A DNA stretch of 64,000 nucleotides from NCBI GenBank assembly GCA_037190485.1, contig JBBCJB010000020.1, positions 248,001-312,000 on the forward strand. The letters run 5' to 3'. Source of the stretch: Parapedobacter sp037190485 (lineage in GTDB: Bacteria; Bacteroidota; Bacteroidia; Sphingobacteriales; Sphingobacteriaceae). A model generated the notes under the pieces. It saw nothing but the letters and a program-made list of their open reading frames with translations, did not search any database and was not told the origin of the DNA. The translations under genes were made by a program, and so were the position numbers. Positions 49,353 to 59,350 of this stretch are shown here, piece by piece. Position 1 is the first letter of the stretch. Each line of letters begins with the position of its first letter.

Positions 49353-50857
49353 AAATTAAACGCACTTAAATCCAACGAATCACGTAGCTCGGTCTGCAAA
49401 TCAATCAACCCATCAAACAACGCCTGCTTTCGTTCACGATAACTCGTGTCCTGCGAAAGATCATGCAGTTCATGAGGGTCGGCATTTACGTCGAATAACA
49501 ACGACGTTCCGAGATTAGGATACACAATAAGTTTAAATCCATCTTTTCGAATCATGCGTTGGTGGGTTCGATACCCACCATAAACCGCAGGATAATATGA
49601 TGCTGTTCGCTCCCCTCGGATGAATGGCAATACACTGTTGAACGCGAGATAATCCGGTTTCTTCACCCCGCCAATATCCAATGCAGTAGCCATCGCATCC
49701 TGCAAATAGATATTAGCATCGATGACCGCTCCTTTGGGCACGTCTGGCCCCACCACCACAAAAGGCACCCGGATTGAATGATCATATAGGCTTTGTTTGC
49801 CCATCAATCCATGGTTTCCCATCGCAAGGCCGTGATCCGACGTAAAGATGATGTACGTGTGGCTTGCTTCACCGGAAGCTTGCAGGGCATCTAAAATCCG
49901 GCCTATTTGTGTATCCAGGTGACTAATGATTGCGTAATATTCACTGAGGTGTGTCTTTATCGCAAATTCCGTCCGCGGAAAAGGGGCCAGGCTTTCGTCT
50001 CTTTGGCCAAGTTGCAAGCCGATTTCATCACTTCGATAAGGATTTTCCGGCATATACGCTTTGGGAAGCGGAATGCTGTCCAATGGGTACCTATCTACAT
50101 ATGCTTTGGGCGATTGGCGCTGATAGTGCGGTGCATTGAAGGCAATGTACATGAAAAACGGTGTGCTATCCGCTTTGGCTTCGTTTAAGAACTGTATGGT
50201 ATTGTCGGCCAGTACCTCGCTCCAGTGCACGCCGCCTTCCCAATAGCCCCCCAATCGCTTATCCCAGGGTACCCAGGCGGTATCGTGGCTACCCAACGGG
50301 CGGTTGTACCCTAGTGGCATCTTGCTCATATTCCCACTGGTTATCGCTTCGATAAATTTTCGCCGATTAAATCCATCCTCGGGCATCCCGGGCCTTACGT
50401 CCTTGACGCGATCGAATAGGAGCACGGGATCTGACTGGATGTGCCATTTCCCGGACATGTAGGTCCGGTATCCCGCTTTTTTCATCAACAGGCTCCACAT
50501 CTCCCCGCGGTCTACCAAATCACGTTGGTTTTGCTCATAGGCATGTGCATCCCAAAGCGACCGACCTGTAATCAGCATGGCCCTACTCGCCACACACACC
50601 GCACCGCTCCATGCGCCCATGTTATAGGCATGTGAAAAGGTGGTGCCGTTCTCCACCAACCTGTCCATGTTCGGGGTATTCACCGTTGCATTACCCAATG
50701 CCTGTACCGCTGAAAAAGTAAGGTCGTCCGTTAGGAGCAACAGGACATTTGGTCTTTTTCCATCACGTTCATCGCTTGTTGACGGACTACAGCAAACCAA
50801 GAGCTGTACCAATGCAAACAGGCACAACACGGCACTAAAAAATTTCTCAATCTGCAT
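49349..50857 (-). CDS. Sulfatase (formylglycine type), predicted lipoprotein
   Basis: A 502-residue sulfatase with a lipoprotein signal (L-L-V-C-C near residue 22). D-D near residue 44 and the formylglycine motif C88-V-A-S-R are visible; Ala replaces the usual Pro of C-x-P-x-R, as in a minority of S1 enzymes. M-S-G-K-W-H and F-T-S-D-H-G-L-A-M-G supply the other active-site residues. It overlaps the 767-residue sulfatase gene by 11 bases and the next sulfatase gene by ATGA. Specificity unknown, but clearly different from its neighbours. Confidence 0.92.
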   Translation of the reverse strand: MQIEKFFSAVLCLFALVQLLVCCSPSTSDERDGKRPNVLLLLTDDLTFSAVQALGNATVNTPNMDRLVENGTTFSHAYNMGAWSGAVCVASRAMLITGRSLWDAHAYEQNQRDLVDRGEMWSLLMKKAGYRTYMSGKWHIQSDPVLLFDRVKDVRPGMPEDGFNRRKFIEAITSGNMSKMPLGYNRPLGSHDTAWVPWDKRLGGYWEGGVHWSEVLADNTIQFLNEAKADSTPFFMYIAFNAPHYQRQSPKAYVDRYPLDSIPLPKAYMPENPYRSDEIGLQLGQRDESLAPFPRTEFAIKTHLSEYYAIISHLDTQIGRILDALQASGEASHTYIIFTSDHGLAMGNHGLMGKQSLYDHSIRVPFVVVGPDVPKGAVIDANIYLQDAMATALDIGGVKKPDYLAFNSVLPFIRGERTASYYPAVYGGYRTHQRMIRKDGFKLIVYPNLGTSLLFDVNADPHELHDLSQDTSYRERKQALFDGLIDLQTELRDSLDLSAFNL

Positions 50858-53150
50858 CGGGTTGCGTTATGACTAATTTTATAATTTCTCCTGTAAATGC
50901 AAATGGACCCGTATAGGCGTCCAAAACCGGTGAGTCCATGCTTTGCCCTACGGTTATCCCCTTACTCTGTGTGGTATTTCCTAAAAACCCTCGCGCTCCG
51001 GGCAGTGGCTTGGTGGCTACGGGCGTTCCGTCAAATGCCATCTCGATGTTGCTTTTATCAACTGAAATCCGGATTTCGTGCCTGCCGTTTATCGCTGGCA
51101 TTGCTGCGGTTAATGACACCGTCTCCATGGCCCTATTCAAGACATAATTTAGCTGGCCATCCTTGATAAAAAGTGCTGCACCACCAAACAAATCACCGTG
51201 CGCAAAAATAATCCCAGTATCCGCTTCGCCGCTAAGTTCGACGTCTGCGGCAAATCGAATCGGTGTCTTTTTGTCCAATACCACCGGAATCCTAGCCGTC
51301 GTTTTTCCGAATATCGTTACACTCGGCTTGGAAGTTTCCTTCGGCGTCCCTTCATGGAAACTCCTGAGCGGATAGACATTATTTTCGGCAGCCTCCTTTT
51401 CAAACAATGCCTTCAGTTCATCCAGCTTGTCAGGCAATCGGTCGGCTAGGTCCTCCGTTTCGGTCCAATCCTCATCCAGGTGATACAACTTCCATTTCCC
51501 GCCGTCAACATCCAGTGGCGCCCTGAAATTGACATCACGCGGGTCTTCACCCGTACCGTCCCATTCGACGTACGTCTTGGGATGGTACACCGCGGCTTTC
51601 CAGCCTTCGTGGTAGATAGCTCGCCCCGTATGAATCTCATAATATTGCGTTTGCCGTTTGGAGGTAGCCGTTGAATCATCAAACGAATAAACCAGGCTGA
51701 TGCCTTGAAGCGGCATTTGCGGATATCCATTGATCACATCGGGATATGTTGCCCCTGTGAGTTCCAATGTTGTCGGCAGCAGGTCAATCACATGGCTGTA
51801 CTGTTGGCGCATTCCGCTTTGCTGCAACTTTTTGGGGTAATATACGATTAATGGCGCATGGCTCCCTCCTTCGCCATTGGCATCGCTTTTCCAGTATTGA
51901 AACGGTGTATTGGTTGCGTGCGCCCAACCCAATGGTATGGTGGGGTACGTCCGCTCAGATCCCAATTCATCGTACCGCTCCATCAAGTACGCCAACCCCT
52001 CACCATCGGGGTCGCCCGCAGAAAAACCGTTTCGTGTGCCAGCCCGTCCCATATAACTACCTTCCTTCGTCGCGCCATTGTCTCCAATAATCAGAAAGAT
52101 TGCCGTGTTTTCCAGTTGCTCCGCGTGCCGGAGGAAATCGATAAGCCGTCCGATTTCGTGGTCGGTATACGATAGGTAGCCCGCATATACCTCCATAAAC
52201 CTAGCCAGCACCCGCTGCTCATCTTTCGAGAGGCTATTCCAGGGTTTCAGGCCTTCCTGACGGGGCGGCAGCCGGGTTCCTTCCGGTAAAATCCCCATGG
52301 CCTTTTGCCTGTTGAATACGACTTCTCGGTAATCGTCCCACCCTTCATCAAACCTTCCCGTGTATTGCTCGATCCACTCCTTTGCTACCTGTGCAGGTGC
52401 ATGTGTCGCTCCAGGAGCATAAAACATGAAAAACGGCTTATCCGGATCCATCGATTTCAGGTTGGCGATATATTCAATTGCCTTATCTGTAATCAATTGA
52501 TTTAAATGCTTCGTATTGGGTTCGAGGTTCAATTGTGCTATTCCGTCATAAAGCTCAGGATGCCATTGGTCGGTTGCACCCTGCATGAAGCCATAGAAAA
52601 AATCAAACCCCCTGCCTGTAGGCCATCGATTAAACGGACCTGCGGGCGTGATCTGATCCGGCCTTGTAGAATGCCACTTACCGATTGCAAATGTGCGGTA
52701 ACCGTTTTCCCGAAGCGCCTCCGATATCAATCCAGCTTCAAATGGGATATTACCATTGTACCCAGGCGTTCCGAAGGCCCAATCGGGGTGGTGCCCTACC
52801 CCGACTTTATGGTGGTTACGCCCCGTCAATAACGCAGCTCGCGTGGGCCCGCAGATTGCGGCGTTGTGAAAATTAGTGTACCGCAGACCGTCGTTTGCAA
52901 GAAAATCAAAGTTGGGTGTCTCGATTAGTCCTCCAAATGCACTTGCGGCACCAAAACCGACATCGTCCAGCAATATCCAAATGACGTTCGGTGCATCGGC
53001 GGGGGCCTCTTCAACGGCCGGCCAATGCTGCTCAGTTTCCGCCACTGTTCTTCCGATCTTACCCTGAAAAGGCTTCAACGGATCGTGCTGACCGAAAGCC
53101 GATCCGATGCCTACCATTAAACCAATCCCAATGCTTAATAGGTTATTCAT
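50847..53150 (-). CDS. Large arylsulfatase (AslA/PAS-like)
   Basis: A 767-residue sulfatase with a signal peptide ending near A-F-G-Q. It has L-L-D-D-V-G-F-G near residue 60 and the formylglycine motif C100-G-P-T-R, then I-G-K-W-H-S and I-G-D-N-G-A-T-K. Length and the long C-terminal beta-rich extension resemble the large bacterial arylsulfatases of the Pseudomonas AtsA/PAS-like group, some of which use alkyl or aryl sulfates. It lies one base after the preceding sulfatase stop. Periplasmic. Confidence 0.92.
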   Translation of the reverse strand: MNNLLSIGIGLMVGIGSAFGQHDPLKPFQGKIGRTVAETEQHWPAVEEAPADAPNVIWILLDDVGFGAASAFGGLIETPNFDFLANDGLRYTNFHNAAICGPTRAALLTGRNHHKVGVGHHPDWAFGTPGYNGNIPFEAGLISEALRENGYRTFAIGKWHSTRPDQITPAGPFNRWPTGRGFDFFYGFMQGATDQWHPELYDGIAQLNLEPNTKHLNQLITDKAIEYIANLKSMDPDKPFFMFYAPGATHAPAQVAKEWIEQYTGRFDEGWDDYREVVFNRQKAMGILPEGTRLPPRQEGLKPWNSLSKDEQRVLARFMEVYAGYLSYTDHEIGRLIDFLRHAEQLENTAIFLIIGDNGATKEGSYMGRAGTRNGFSAGDPDGEGLAYLMERYDELGSERTYPTIPLGWAHATNTPFQYWKSDANGEGGSHAPLIVYYPKKLQQSGMRQQYSHVIDLLPTTLELTGATYPDVINGYPQMPLQGISLVYSFDDSTATSKRQTQYYEIHTGRAIYHEGWKAAVYHPKTYVEWDGTGEDPRDVNFRAPLDVDGGKWKLYHLDEDWTETEDLADRLPDKLDELKALFEKEAAENNVYPLRSFHEGTPKETSKPSVTIFGKTTARIPVVLDKKTPIRFAADVELSGEADTGIIFAHGDLFGGAALFIKDGQLNYVLNRAMETVSLTAAMPAINGRHEIRISVDKSNIEMAFDGTPVATKPLPGARGFLGNTTQSKGITVGQSMDSPVLDAYTGPFAFTGEIIKLVITQPDAD

Positions 53151-53151
53151 G

Positions 53152-54702
53152 CTATTCGTTATTTATCACAACTTCATCCGGCCACGGCACCTGTTGCCCG
53201 CCTTCTTTAAACGATGGCATTGGCGAATTCCAGCCTTTCAGTTTATCCGTAAGCAACCGGGTCAGTTCACGCACTTTGTCTGGATGTTTCCCGGCAATGT
53301 CGTTTACTTCCCCCATATCGGTCGCCAAATGATAAAGCGAAAGCTTGCCTTCGGCCATATGGTAAATCAGCTTCCACTCTCCCTTTCTTATCGCACTCAG
53401 GTAATCGATGGTCGCGAAATCTTCCTTTTTCCATTTGTTGGGGTAGTGCCAAATCAAGGCCCTCGACGTATCCACCGCATGCGTTCCTTTGAGCAAGGGC
53501 ATGAAACTCCTTCCATCGACGCGCTGTATCGTCTTTGCCCCCTTGTTGCCCGCAACTTCCAGCAATGTAGGGAAAAAATCCTCAACAATAACCGAACGAT
53601 GCTCGCGGCTCCCTGCTTTGACATGCCCCGGCCATTTCGCTATCATGGGCACCCTGATCCCTCCTTCGTGGAGCGACCCCTTCCCTTCCTTCAGGGGAAG
53701 ATTCTGGGTATGTGCCTTGCCGCCTTTCCTTGTATTGATGCTGTGCCCACCGTTATCAGAGAAAAAAAGAATCAAGGTCTCATCCGCGATGCCTTTTTCT
53801 TCGAGGTAATCCATCAATTCACCTAAGCTGTGATCCATGCTTGCGACCATACTGGAAAACTTCGCGGCTCCGGAGTCCAGGCCGGCGTCGTAAAATCGCT
53901 GCACGAACCGTGGATCTTCGTGAAGGGGCAAGTGCACGGCATAATGCGCCATGTACAGGAAAAAGGGAGTTTTTGTCTTTACGGGATAATCTAGCGCCTT
54001 CAATGCCTCTCTCGTGATCGCTTCCGTTAAGTAGGTTGACGTTCCATAATATTCCGTCAAATCGTGAATGGCGATATCGGTTGTTTTCCCCTCGATGTTC
54101 CCGTAGTTCTGCTCGCCATAATAGCTTTGCGGCATACCAGCCATATTACCTGATTTATTGACCACAAACCCCATATTATACGGACTGGCGCCGGGCGTGC
54201 CGGCAGCGGCAAAATGCGCTTTCCCTACATGGATGGTAAAATAACCTGCGTCTGCGAGCAATGCTGGTAACGGTGTGCCGTATACGGTGTGTTCAATATC
54301 CGCAACCGGACTAAATCCATTATAGTTCCATACAGGTGTTTTCAATGGGTTGGTTTCACTGTCGAAATCCGACGGTATATCGCGGGGTCTTGATGTCCAA
54401 TTGGTAACACGGTGGTGGGCCGCGTTCATCCCCGTCATCAAACTCACGCGCGTCGGTGTGCATACCGAAGTGGCATAGGCATTGGTAAAAAGCATACCCT
54501 GTTTTGCCAAACGTTCCATGTTCGGCGTATGAAACCATTGATTACGCGGCATCTCGGCATCGCAAAACGGCACGGAAGAATCCATCCAGCCCATGTCGTC
54601 AACCAAAAAGACGACGATATTCGGTTTCTCCGAACCCGTTGCCACATGCCAGCAACCGGCAAGAAAAACCAATTTGACAACAAATCTTTTACCTATACCC
54701 AT
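53152..54702 (-). CDS. Sulfatase (formylglycine type)
   Basis: A 516-residue sulfatase with an N-terminal export signal. L-V-D-D-M-G-W near residue 33, the formylglycine motif C81-T-P-T-R, H-V-G-K-A-H-F and F-F-S-D-N-G-G-H are recognisable. The G-K-A-H in place of G-K-W-H/G is a subfamily trait. It overlaps the SusD gene end by 14 bases, so it is translated together with the SusCD pair and is probably the first step after capture. Periplasmic or surface-exposed. Confidence 0.92.
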   Translation of the reverse strand: MGIGKRFVVKLVFLAGCWHVATGSEKPNIVVFLVDDMGWMDSSVPFCDAEMPRNQWFHTPNMERLAKQGMLFTNAYATSVCTPTRVSLMTGMNAAHHRVTNWTSRPRDIPSDFDSETNPLKTPVWNYNGFSPVADIEHTVYGTPLPALLADAGYFTIHVGKAHFAAAGTPGASPYNMGFVVNKSGNMAGMPQSYYGEQNYGNIEGKTTDIAIHDLTEYYGTSTYLTEAITREALKALDYPVKTKTPFFLYMAHYAVHLPLHEDPRFVQRFYDAGLDSGAAKFSSMVASMDHSLGELMDYLEEKGIADETLILFFSDNGGHSINTRKGGKAHTQNLPLKEGKGSLHEGGIRVPMIAKWPGHVKAGSREHRSVIVEDFFPTLLEVAGNKGAKTIQRVDGRSFMPLLKGTHAVDTSRALIWHYPNKWKKEDFATIDYLSAIRKGEWKLIYHMAEGKLSLYHLATDMGEVNDIAGKHPDKVRELTRLLTDKLKGWNSPMPSFKEGGQQVPWPDEVVINNE

Positions 54703-56203
54703 TGTTTGTTGGATCAGTAGTCAGCAAATTCGGATTCAATAAGATTTCTTCCTCAGGAATCGGGAACAAGACATGATGCGGCATGATGTTTTCTGCCGGA
54801 TTGTATGTACGTGTTTTGGTGTTTTTGACCACATCTACTAGGATTCCCCATCTAATTAGGTCCATTCTCCGATGAAATTCAGCGGCAAGCTCCCATCTCC
54901 GCTCGTCATAGATTGCCTGCCTGAAATGCTGTTGGCTTAAACCATGCAGCGGTTTCTCCGGAGCATACGCACGTTCCCTGATTTTATTGACGTATTGGTA
55001 AGCTTGATCCGGACCGTTTGCCTCGTTTTCAGCTTCCGCAGCCATTAAATAGACATCAGCCAACCTAAACACGATGAAGTTATCGCCGTGGTTGCCTCTT
55101 GGCGAATTAATCTGATCTAGATTCCACATTTTCGGCATGTAAGGATAATTCAAATCAAATCCCAGATAGTTCTCTACGATATTATGCGGCCTTCTTAAGT
55201 CATCCCGTGGAAAATCCTCAACAAAGCCCAGCATTGGTGCAGCCAAACCATTACCTGTAAAGCCCTCATTTCTCGCCTCCAATGCCGCCCTTAACGCAGG
55301 CCTTTGCGAACTCACTTTAGGCTCATCACTTAACCGGGGCACGAAAATACTAGTAAATCCCTGAGGATTAATATCCCTGACGAAATCGATACACCATATC
55401 AGTTCGTCGTTGTAAGCGTTCGCTAGCTTAAAGACATCTCCATAATGAGCCAACAATCTGTGAGGGGAACCAACTATGATTTCAACGGATTTGTCACGGG
55501 CTTCAACCCACCTTTCTTGCCAAAGCAATATCTTTACCGCTAGGGTAGCCGCAGCCCATTTTGATGCCCTACCTAGTTCGCTAGTTTGGTAATTTCCAGG
55601 CAATGCATCCTGCGCGATTTGCAAATCGGCAATCAAGTCATTGCGAATAAGATTCTTATTGTGCCGCTCCAGCACCTGGACTTCGTCTATGGAAAGATTC
55701 TCCCTGTAATACGGTACATCCCCAAAAATATTGGTGAGATTGTAATAGGCAAAAGCGCGTAAAAACAACAATTCTCCGGTAGCCTGGCTTTTATATTGTG
55801 TACTTATTCGTTCATTGTTTTCCAGTTTGGCCAAAGCCACGTTAGCATCCTGGATCATTTTATAAAATGAAATCCATACTTCACGACCTCTAGCACCCCT
55901 CGCTTCGGATAACGTGTAATTGCAGATATCATTCAGCGCCCCGTCACCAGACCTAGTGGGTTCCAAATCATCGGCACCGTACCCCAGCGCATGGTTTATG
56001 CCATGTTGCCGATATAGTCCATCTGTGTATAGCGCAGCATATACGCCATTGACCGCTGCCTTCACTTCAACATCGGAATTAAAGAAGTTTTCGGGTGAGA
56101 GCACAGCTCTTGGGTCTTCCGCCAAAAACTTGTCACAAGAAAACAGCATACCTATGGCCAACACACAACCAGTCAAGCAGCTAAATTTTTTGTTATTTTT
56201 CAT
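54689..56203 (-). CDS. SusD/RagB family outer-membrane nutrient-binding lipoprotein
   Basis: A 504-residue lipoprotein: signal ending M-L-F-S-C (Cys23), then D-K-F-L-A-E-D-P and an N-terminal TPR-like region, with R-A-F-A-Y-Y-N-L near residue 150 and D-E-R-R-W-E-L-A-A-E-F-H-R-R-M-D-L-I-R-W near 430, both diagnostic for SusD. It forms the lid of the SusC channel and binds the substrate on the cell surface. It follows SusC by 21 bp and overlaps the first sulfatase. Confidence 0.95.
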   Translation of the reverse strand: MKNNKKFSCLTGCVLAIGMLFSCDKFLAEDPRAVLSPENFFNSDVEVKAAVNGVYAALYTDGLYRQHGINHALGYGADDLEPTRSGDGALNDICNYTLSEARGARGREVWISFYKMIQDANVALAKLENNERISTQYKSQATGELLFLRAFAYYNLTNIFGDVPYYRENLSIDEVQVLERHNKNLIRNDLIADLQIAQDALPGNYQTSELGRASKWAAATLAVKILLWQERWVEARDKSVEIIVGSPHRLLAHYGDVFKLANAYNDELIWCIDFVRDINPQGFTSIFVPRLSDEPKVSSQRPALRAALEARNEGFTGNGLAAPMLGFVEDFPRDDLRRPHNIVENYLGFDLNYPYMPKMWNLDQINSPRGNHGDNFIVFRLADVYLMAAEAENEANGPDQAYQYVNKIRERAYAPEKPLHGLSQQHFRQAIYDERRWELAAEFHRRMDLIRWGILVDVVKNTKTRTYNPAENIMPHHVLFPIPEEEILLNPNLLTTDPTNNGYR

Positions 56204-56224
56204 ATCTTCTTCGATTATTCGATA

Positions 56225-59200
56225 TTAAAATGTCGCCTTTATCCCGAAAGTCAACGTTCTGCCATATGGGTATTCACCAGCAGAGAATCCGGCAGCTATA
56301 TTGTCTTGCCCATAACTACTCACTTCCGGGTCGAATAGCCTAAATTTTGAAATCAGTAGCAAGTTGTTTCCGGAAAAATACACGCCGATATCCTTAACAC
56401 GTTTTATACCCAACTCTTCCGCTCGCAAATTATACGATAGCTGAACTGTTTTCAGCCGGATGTGCGAACCGTCTTCCACCATTTCCGAGTTGCTATACAC
56501 CGATCCTAGGGTAGCCACGGCACCGGCCCTTGGGATATTCGAATTGGGATTATCCGGTGTCCAGCGATTTAACGTCTCACGGTATTTATTTGACTCTGGC
56601 CGTCCGAAAAACGCAGTTTGGGTCAATGTATTGTAGATTTCGTTCCCGTAAGTCCCTTGCACGAAAACATCAAGCGTGAAATTTTTGTAGATAAACGTGT
56701 TTTGTATTCCGCCGATAAAATCTGGTTGGGCACTGCCCAATACCTCAAAATCATTCAATGTCAGCACGCCGTCTCCATCCGTATCCTTAAAACGAGGCCC
56801 GCCCACCTGTTGCTGCCCGGATTGTCCAGAGGCATCGATTTCAGCCTGCGATTTCCAGGTACCGAGATATTCGACTCCTACAAATACGGGAACCGGCTGT
56901 CCTACGATAATCCGGCCGCCTGGGCCAGTTGTTGGAGACACCACGTCAATGAAGTCAACACCTCCCAAATTCAATACCTTTGTGCGGTTTCCCGAAAGGG
57001 TTAAAACAGAATGCCATTCGAAATTCGGACGGGATACATTGGTCGAGTTGATTTTCAGCTCAAGTCCCCTATTTCTTATGGATCCTAAATTCTGCAATTT
57101 GCTCTCAAATCCTGTCTGGCGGGGAATTTGGACATTGAGCAACAGGTCTTTCGTTAGCTTATCATAGTAGTCTAATTCGAAGCCTAGTCTGTTGCCAAAG
57201 AATGTCGCCTCCAAACCGGCGTCAAACTGATTCGTTGTTTCCCACTTGAGGTTATTGTTAAATGGTCTTCCGTTCTGGACAGCATATTGCGGAATGTCAT
57301 TAAAATAGGCCGTGACATCGCTTAGTAGCGCCAGGCTTCTATAAGAGGGAATAGCCTGGCTACCGGCCGAACCATAGCTCATACGTAACTTTAGGTTATT
57401 GAACACATCGAGATCTTTGATAAATCGCTCTTCGCCCAATCTCCAAGCCACGGCAGCCGAAGGGAAAAATCCATAGGCATTGTCGGATCCGGAAAACCGT
57501 GATGAACCATCTACCCGTCCAACTAGTGTAAACAGGTATTTGCCCTTTAATTGGTAGTTGGCCCTCCCTAACCACGATACCAATTGCCAGCTGTCCCAGT
57601 CTGACCCGATTTCGTTGCGTATGGGATTGGATCCATTGGCAAGGCTATTGTATTGGAGGACATCATTTGGAAATCCATAACCAAAGGCCCTGCTGTTTTC
57701 TGCCTGATAGGTTTGCCAAGTAAATCCTCCCAAAACATCTAGTTCATGGTCTTCTCCGAGGACGGGCACGTAGGTAATTAGGTTTTCGTTTAGCAGTTCT
57801 ATACTTGAGTTTGTGATAATCCCACCATCTCCGCCGATATTAATGACCAGATTCTGTGGGAGAAGTCCCGGGTTGTACTGATTGACCTTAAGATAATTAA
57901 GTTTTGGTCCAAAACTGGACTTAAAAGTCACGTTATCGAATAACTCATACTCGAGGAAAAGGCTACCGAATAAATTCGTCACGAGATCGTGGTCTACTTT
58001 CAGGTCGATATCCGCCTTGGGATTTCTGGTAACTACCGTAGACACCGGATTTTCATAGGTATACCTCCCTTCATCATCATAGACCGCTCTATTGGTTAAC
58101 GCCGCTTGTCGCAACAAGGCACTGAAATTAACCTTCGTATTGTCCCTATTCAATCGTGAAAGATTCATATTCCAACCGATCTTAAGTTTATCAGACAAAT
58201 CAATATTCAGGTTCGACCGGAAACCGTACCTTTTGATCCCGCTACTTTCAATAATACCAAGCTGATTAAAATAATTTCCTGAGATATAGTAGCTTATTTT
58301 TCCTTCGCTGGATCGACCCGAGACAGAAAGGTCAGCATTAGCAATGGGCGCATCCCGCGTGATTAGATCCACCCAGTTGACGTTAGGCACGGCATCAGGA
58401 TTAATGAACGGCAAGGTAGTTCCACGAAATTCAGCGTCTTCATTGGCATACGCTGCATGTTGATACCCATCCAAAAATTCGACTTTATTGTTTAAGTATT
58501 GTATCCCATAATAGGTATTGAACGCAACTGTAGACTGCCCCATGGCCTTTCCGACTCCACTTTTTGTCGTAATCAAGATGACACCATTCGCACCACGCGT
58601 TCCGTATATCGCAATAGCCGTCGCATCCTTGAGGATATCTATGGATTGGATATCATTGGTATTGAGGTTATTCAAATTAAAATCCGACCCCACAATAAAA
58701 CCGTCAATGACAAATAGCGGGTCATTGCTACCTTGTATGGAATTCCCTCCCCTGATTCTAATGACGCTCGGAGCACCAGGTGTTCCATCAACTTGTGTGA
58801 TATTGACTCCCGTTACCCGCCCTTGAAGCGATTGATCCACCCGGGGCGAAGGGATATTCTCCAAATCCCTTCCTTTTACAGAGCCGACGGCCCCCGTCAT
58901 TTTCTCTTTCCGCATTGTCCCGTATCCGACGACTACCACCTCATCCAAATTATAGTGTTCTGGCATCAGTTGCACCTCCAGCGGTTGCTGCCCTTCATAA
59001 ACCATTTTTACCGTCTGGTAACCTACCAGACTGAAAGACAACTCTTCCCCTTTCGTTATGTCCAGCGAAAAAGTACCGTCACCCGAGGACAGCGTGACGT
59101 GCCCCGAACGGGATGCACTGATGGTGGCTCCCTCAAGCTGTTGTCCCTGATCATCCGTTATCTTGCCACTTATACGCGTCTGTTGCTGCGCCAAGGCAAG

Positions 59201-59269
59201 ATTGGCAAACAACAAACCCAATACTAACAAATAATAGATTCGTCTTGTCATTGTGATTAAATAATTCAT
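56225..59269 (-). CDS. SusC/RagA family TonB-linked outer-membrane transporter
   Basis: About 1014 residues. Signal peptide ending A-L-A-Q, then a carboxypeptidase-D-like domain (I-S-G-K-I-T-D-D-Q-G-Q), a TonB box region near D-E-V-V-V-V-G-Y-G, a plug with L-Q-G-R-V-T-G-V and a 22-strand barrel ending in Phe. There is no N-terminal STN signalling domain, so it is not tied to a FecR/sigma pair. It imports an oligomer or other ligand bound by SusD. A second start at ATG 59249-59251 would give a shorter signal peptide. Confidence 0.95.
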   Translation of the reverse strand: MNYLITMTRRIYYLLVLGLLFANLALAQQQTRISGKITDDQGQQLEGATISASRSGHVTLSSGDGTFSLDITKGEELSFSLVGYQTVKMVYEGQQPLEVQLMPEHYNLDEVVVVGYGTMRKEKMTGAVGSVKGRDLENIPSPRVDQSLQGRVTGVNITQVDGTPGAPSVIRIRGGNSIQGSNDPLFVIDGFIVGSDFNLNNLNTNDIQSIDILKDATAIAIYGTRGANGVILITTKSGVGKAMGQSTVAFNTYYGIQYLNNKVEFLDGYQHAAYANEDAEFRGTTLPFINPDAVPNVNWVDLITRDAPIANADLSVSGRSSEGKISYYISGNYFNQLGIIESSGIKRYGFRSNLNIDLSDKLKIGWNMNLSRLNRDNTKVNFSALLRQAALTNRAVYDDEGRYTYENPVSTVVTRNPKADIDLKVDHDLVTNLFGSLFLEYELFDNVTFKSSFGPKLNYLKVNQYNPGLLPQNLVINIGGDGGIITNSSIELLNENLITYVPVLGEDHELDVLGGFTWQTYQAENSRAFGYGFPNDVLQYNSLANGSNPIRNEIGSDWDSWQLVSWLGRANYQLKGKYLFTLVGRVDGSSRFSGSDNAYGFFPSAAVAWRLGEERFIKDLDVFNNLKLRMSYGSAGSQAIPSYRSLALLSDVTAYFNDIPQYAVQNGRPFNNNLKWETTNQFDAGLEATFFGNRLGFELDYYDKLTKDLLLNVQIPRQTGFESKLQNLGSIRNRGLELKINSTNVSRPNFEWHSVLTLSGNRTKVLNLGGVDFIDVVSPTTGPGGRIIVGQPVPVFVGVEYLGTWKSQAEIDASGQSGQQQVGGPRFKDTDGDGVLTLNDFEVLGSAQPDFIGGIQNTFIYKNFTLDVFVQGTYGNEIYNTLTQTAFFGRPESNKYRETLNRWTPDNPNSNIPRAGAVATLGSVYSNSEMVEDGSHIRLKTVQLSYNLRAEELGIKRVKDIGVYFSGNNLLLISKFRLFDPEVSSYGQDNIAAGFSAGEYPYGRTLTFGIKATF

Positions 59270-59350
59270 GAAAATAATTAGTTAAGTGGCTTGGCGCCGT
59301 AATAGTGCAATCGCGTATGCTATCCCATGCGGAATCATGTAAATAGTATC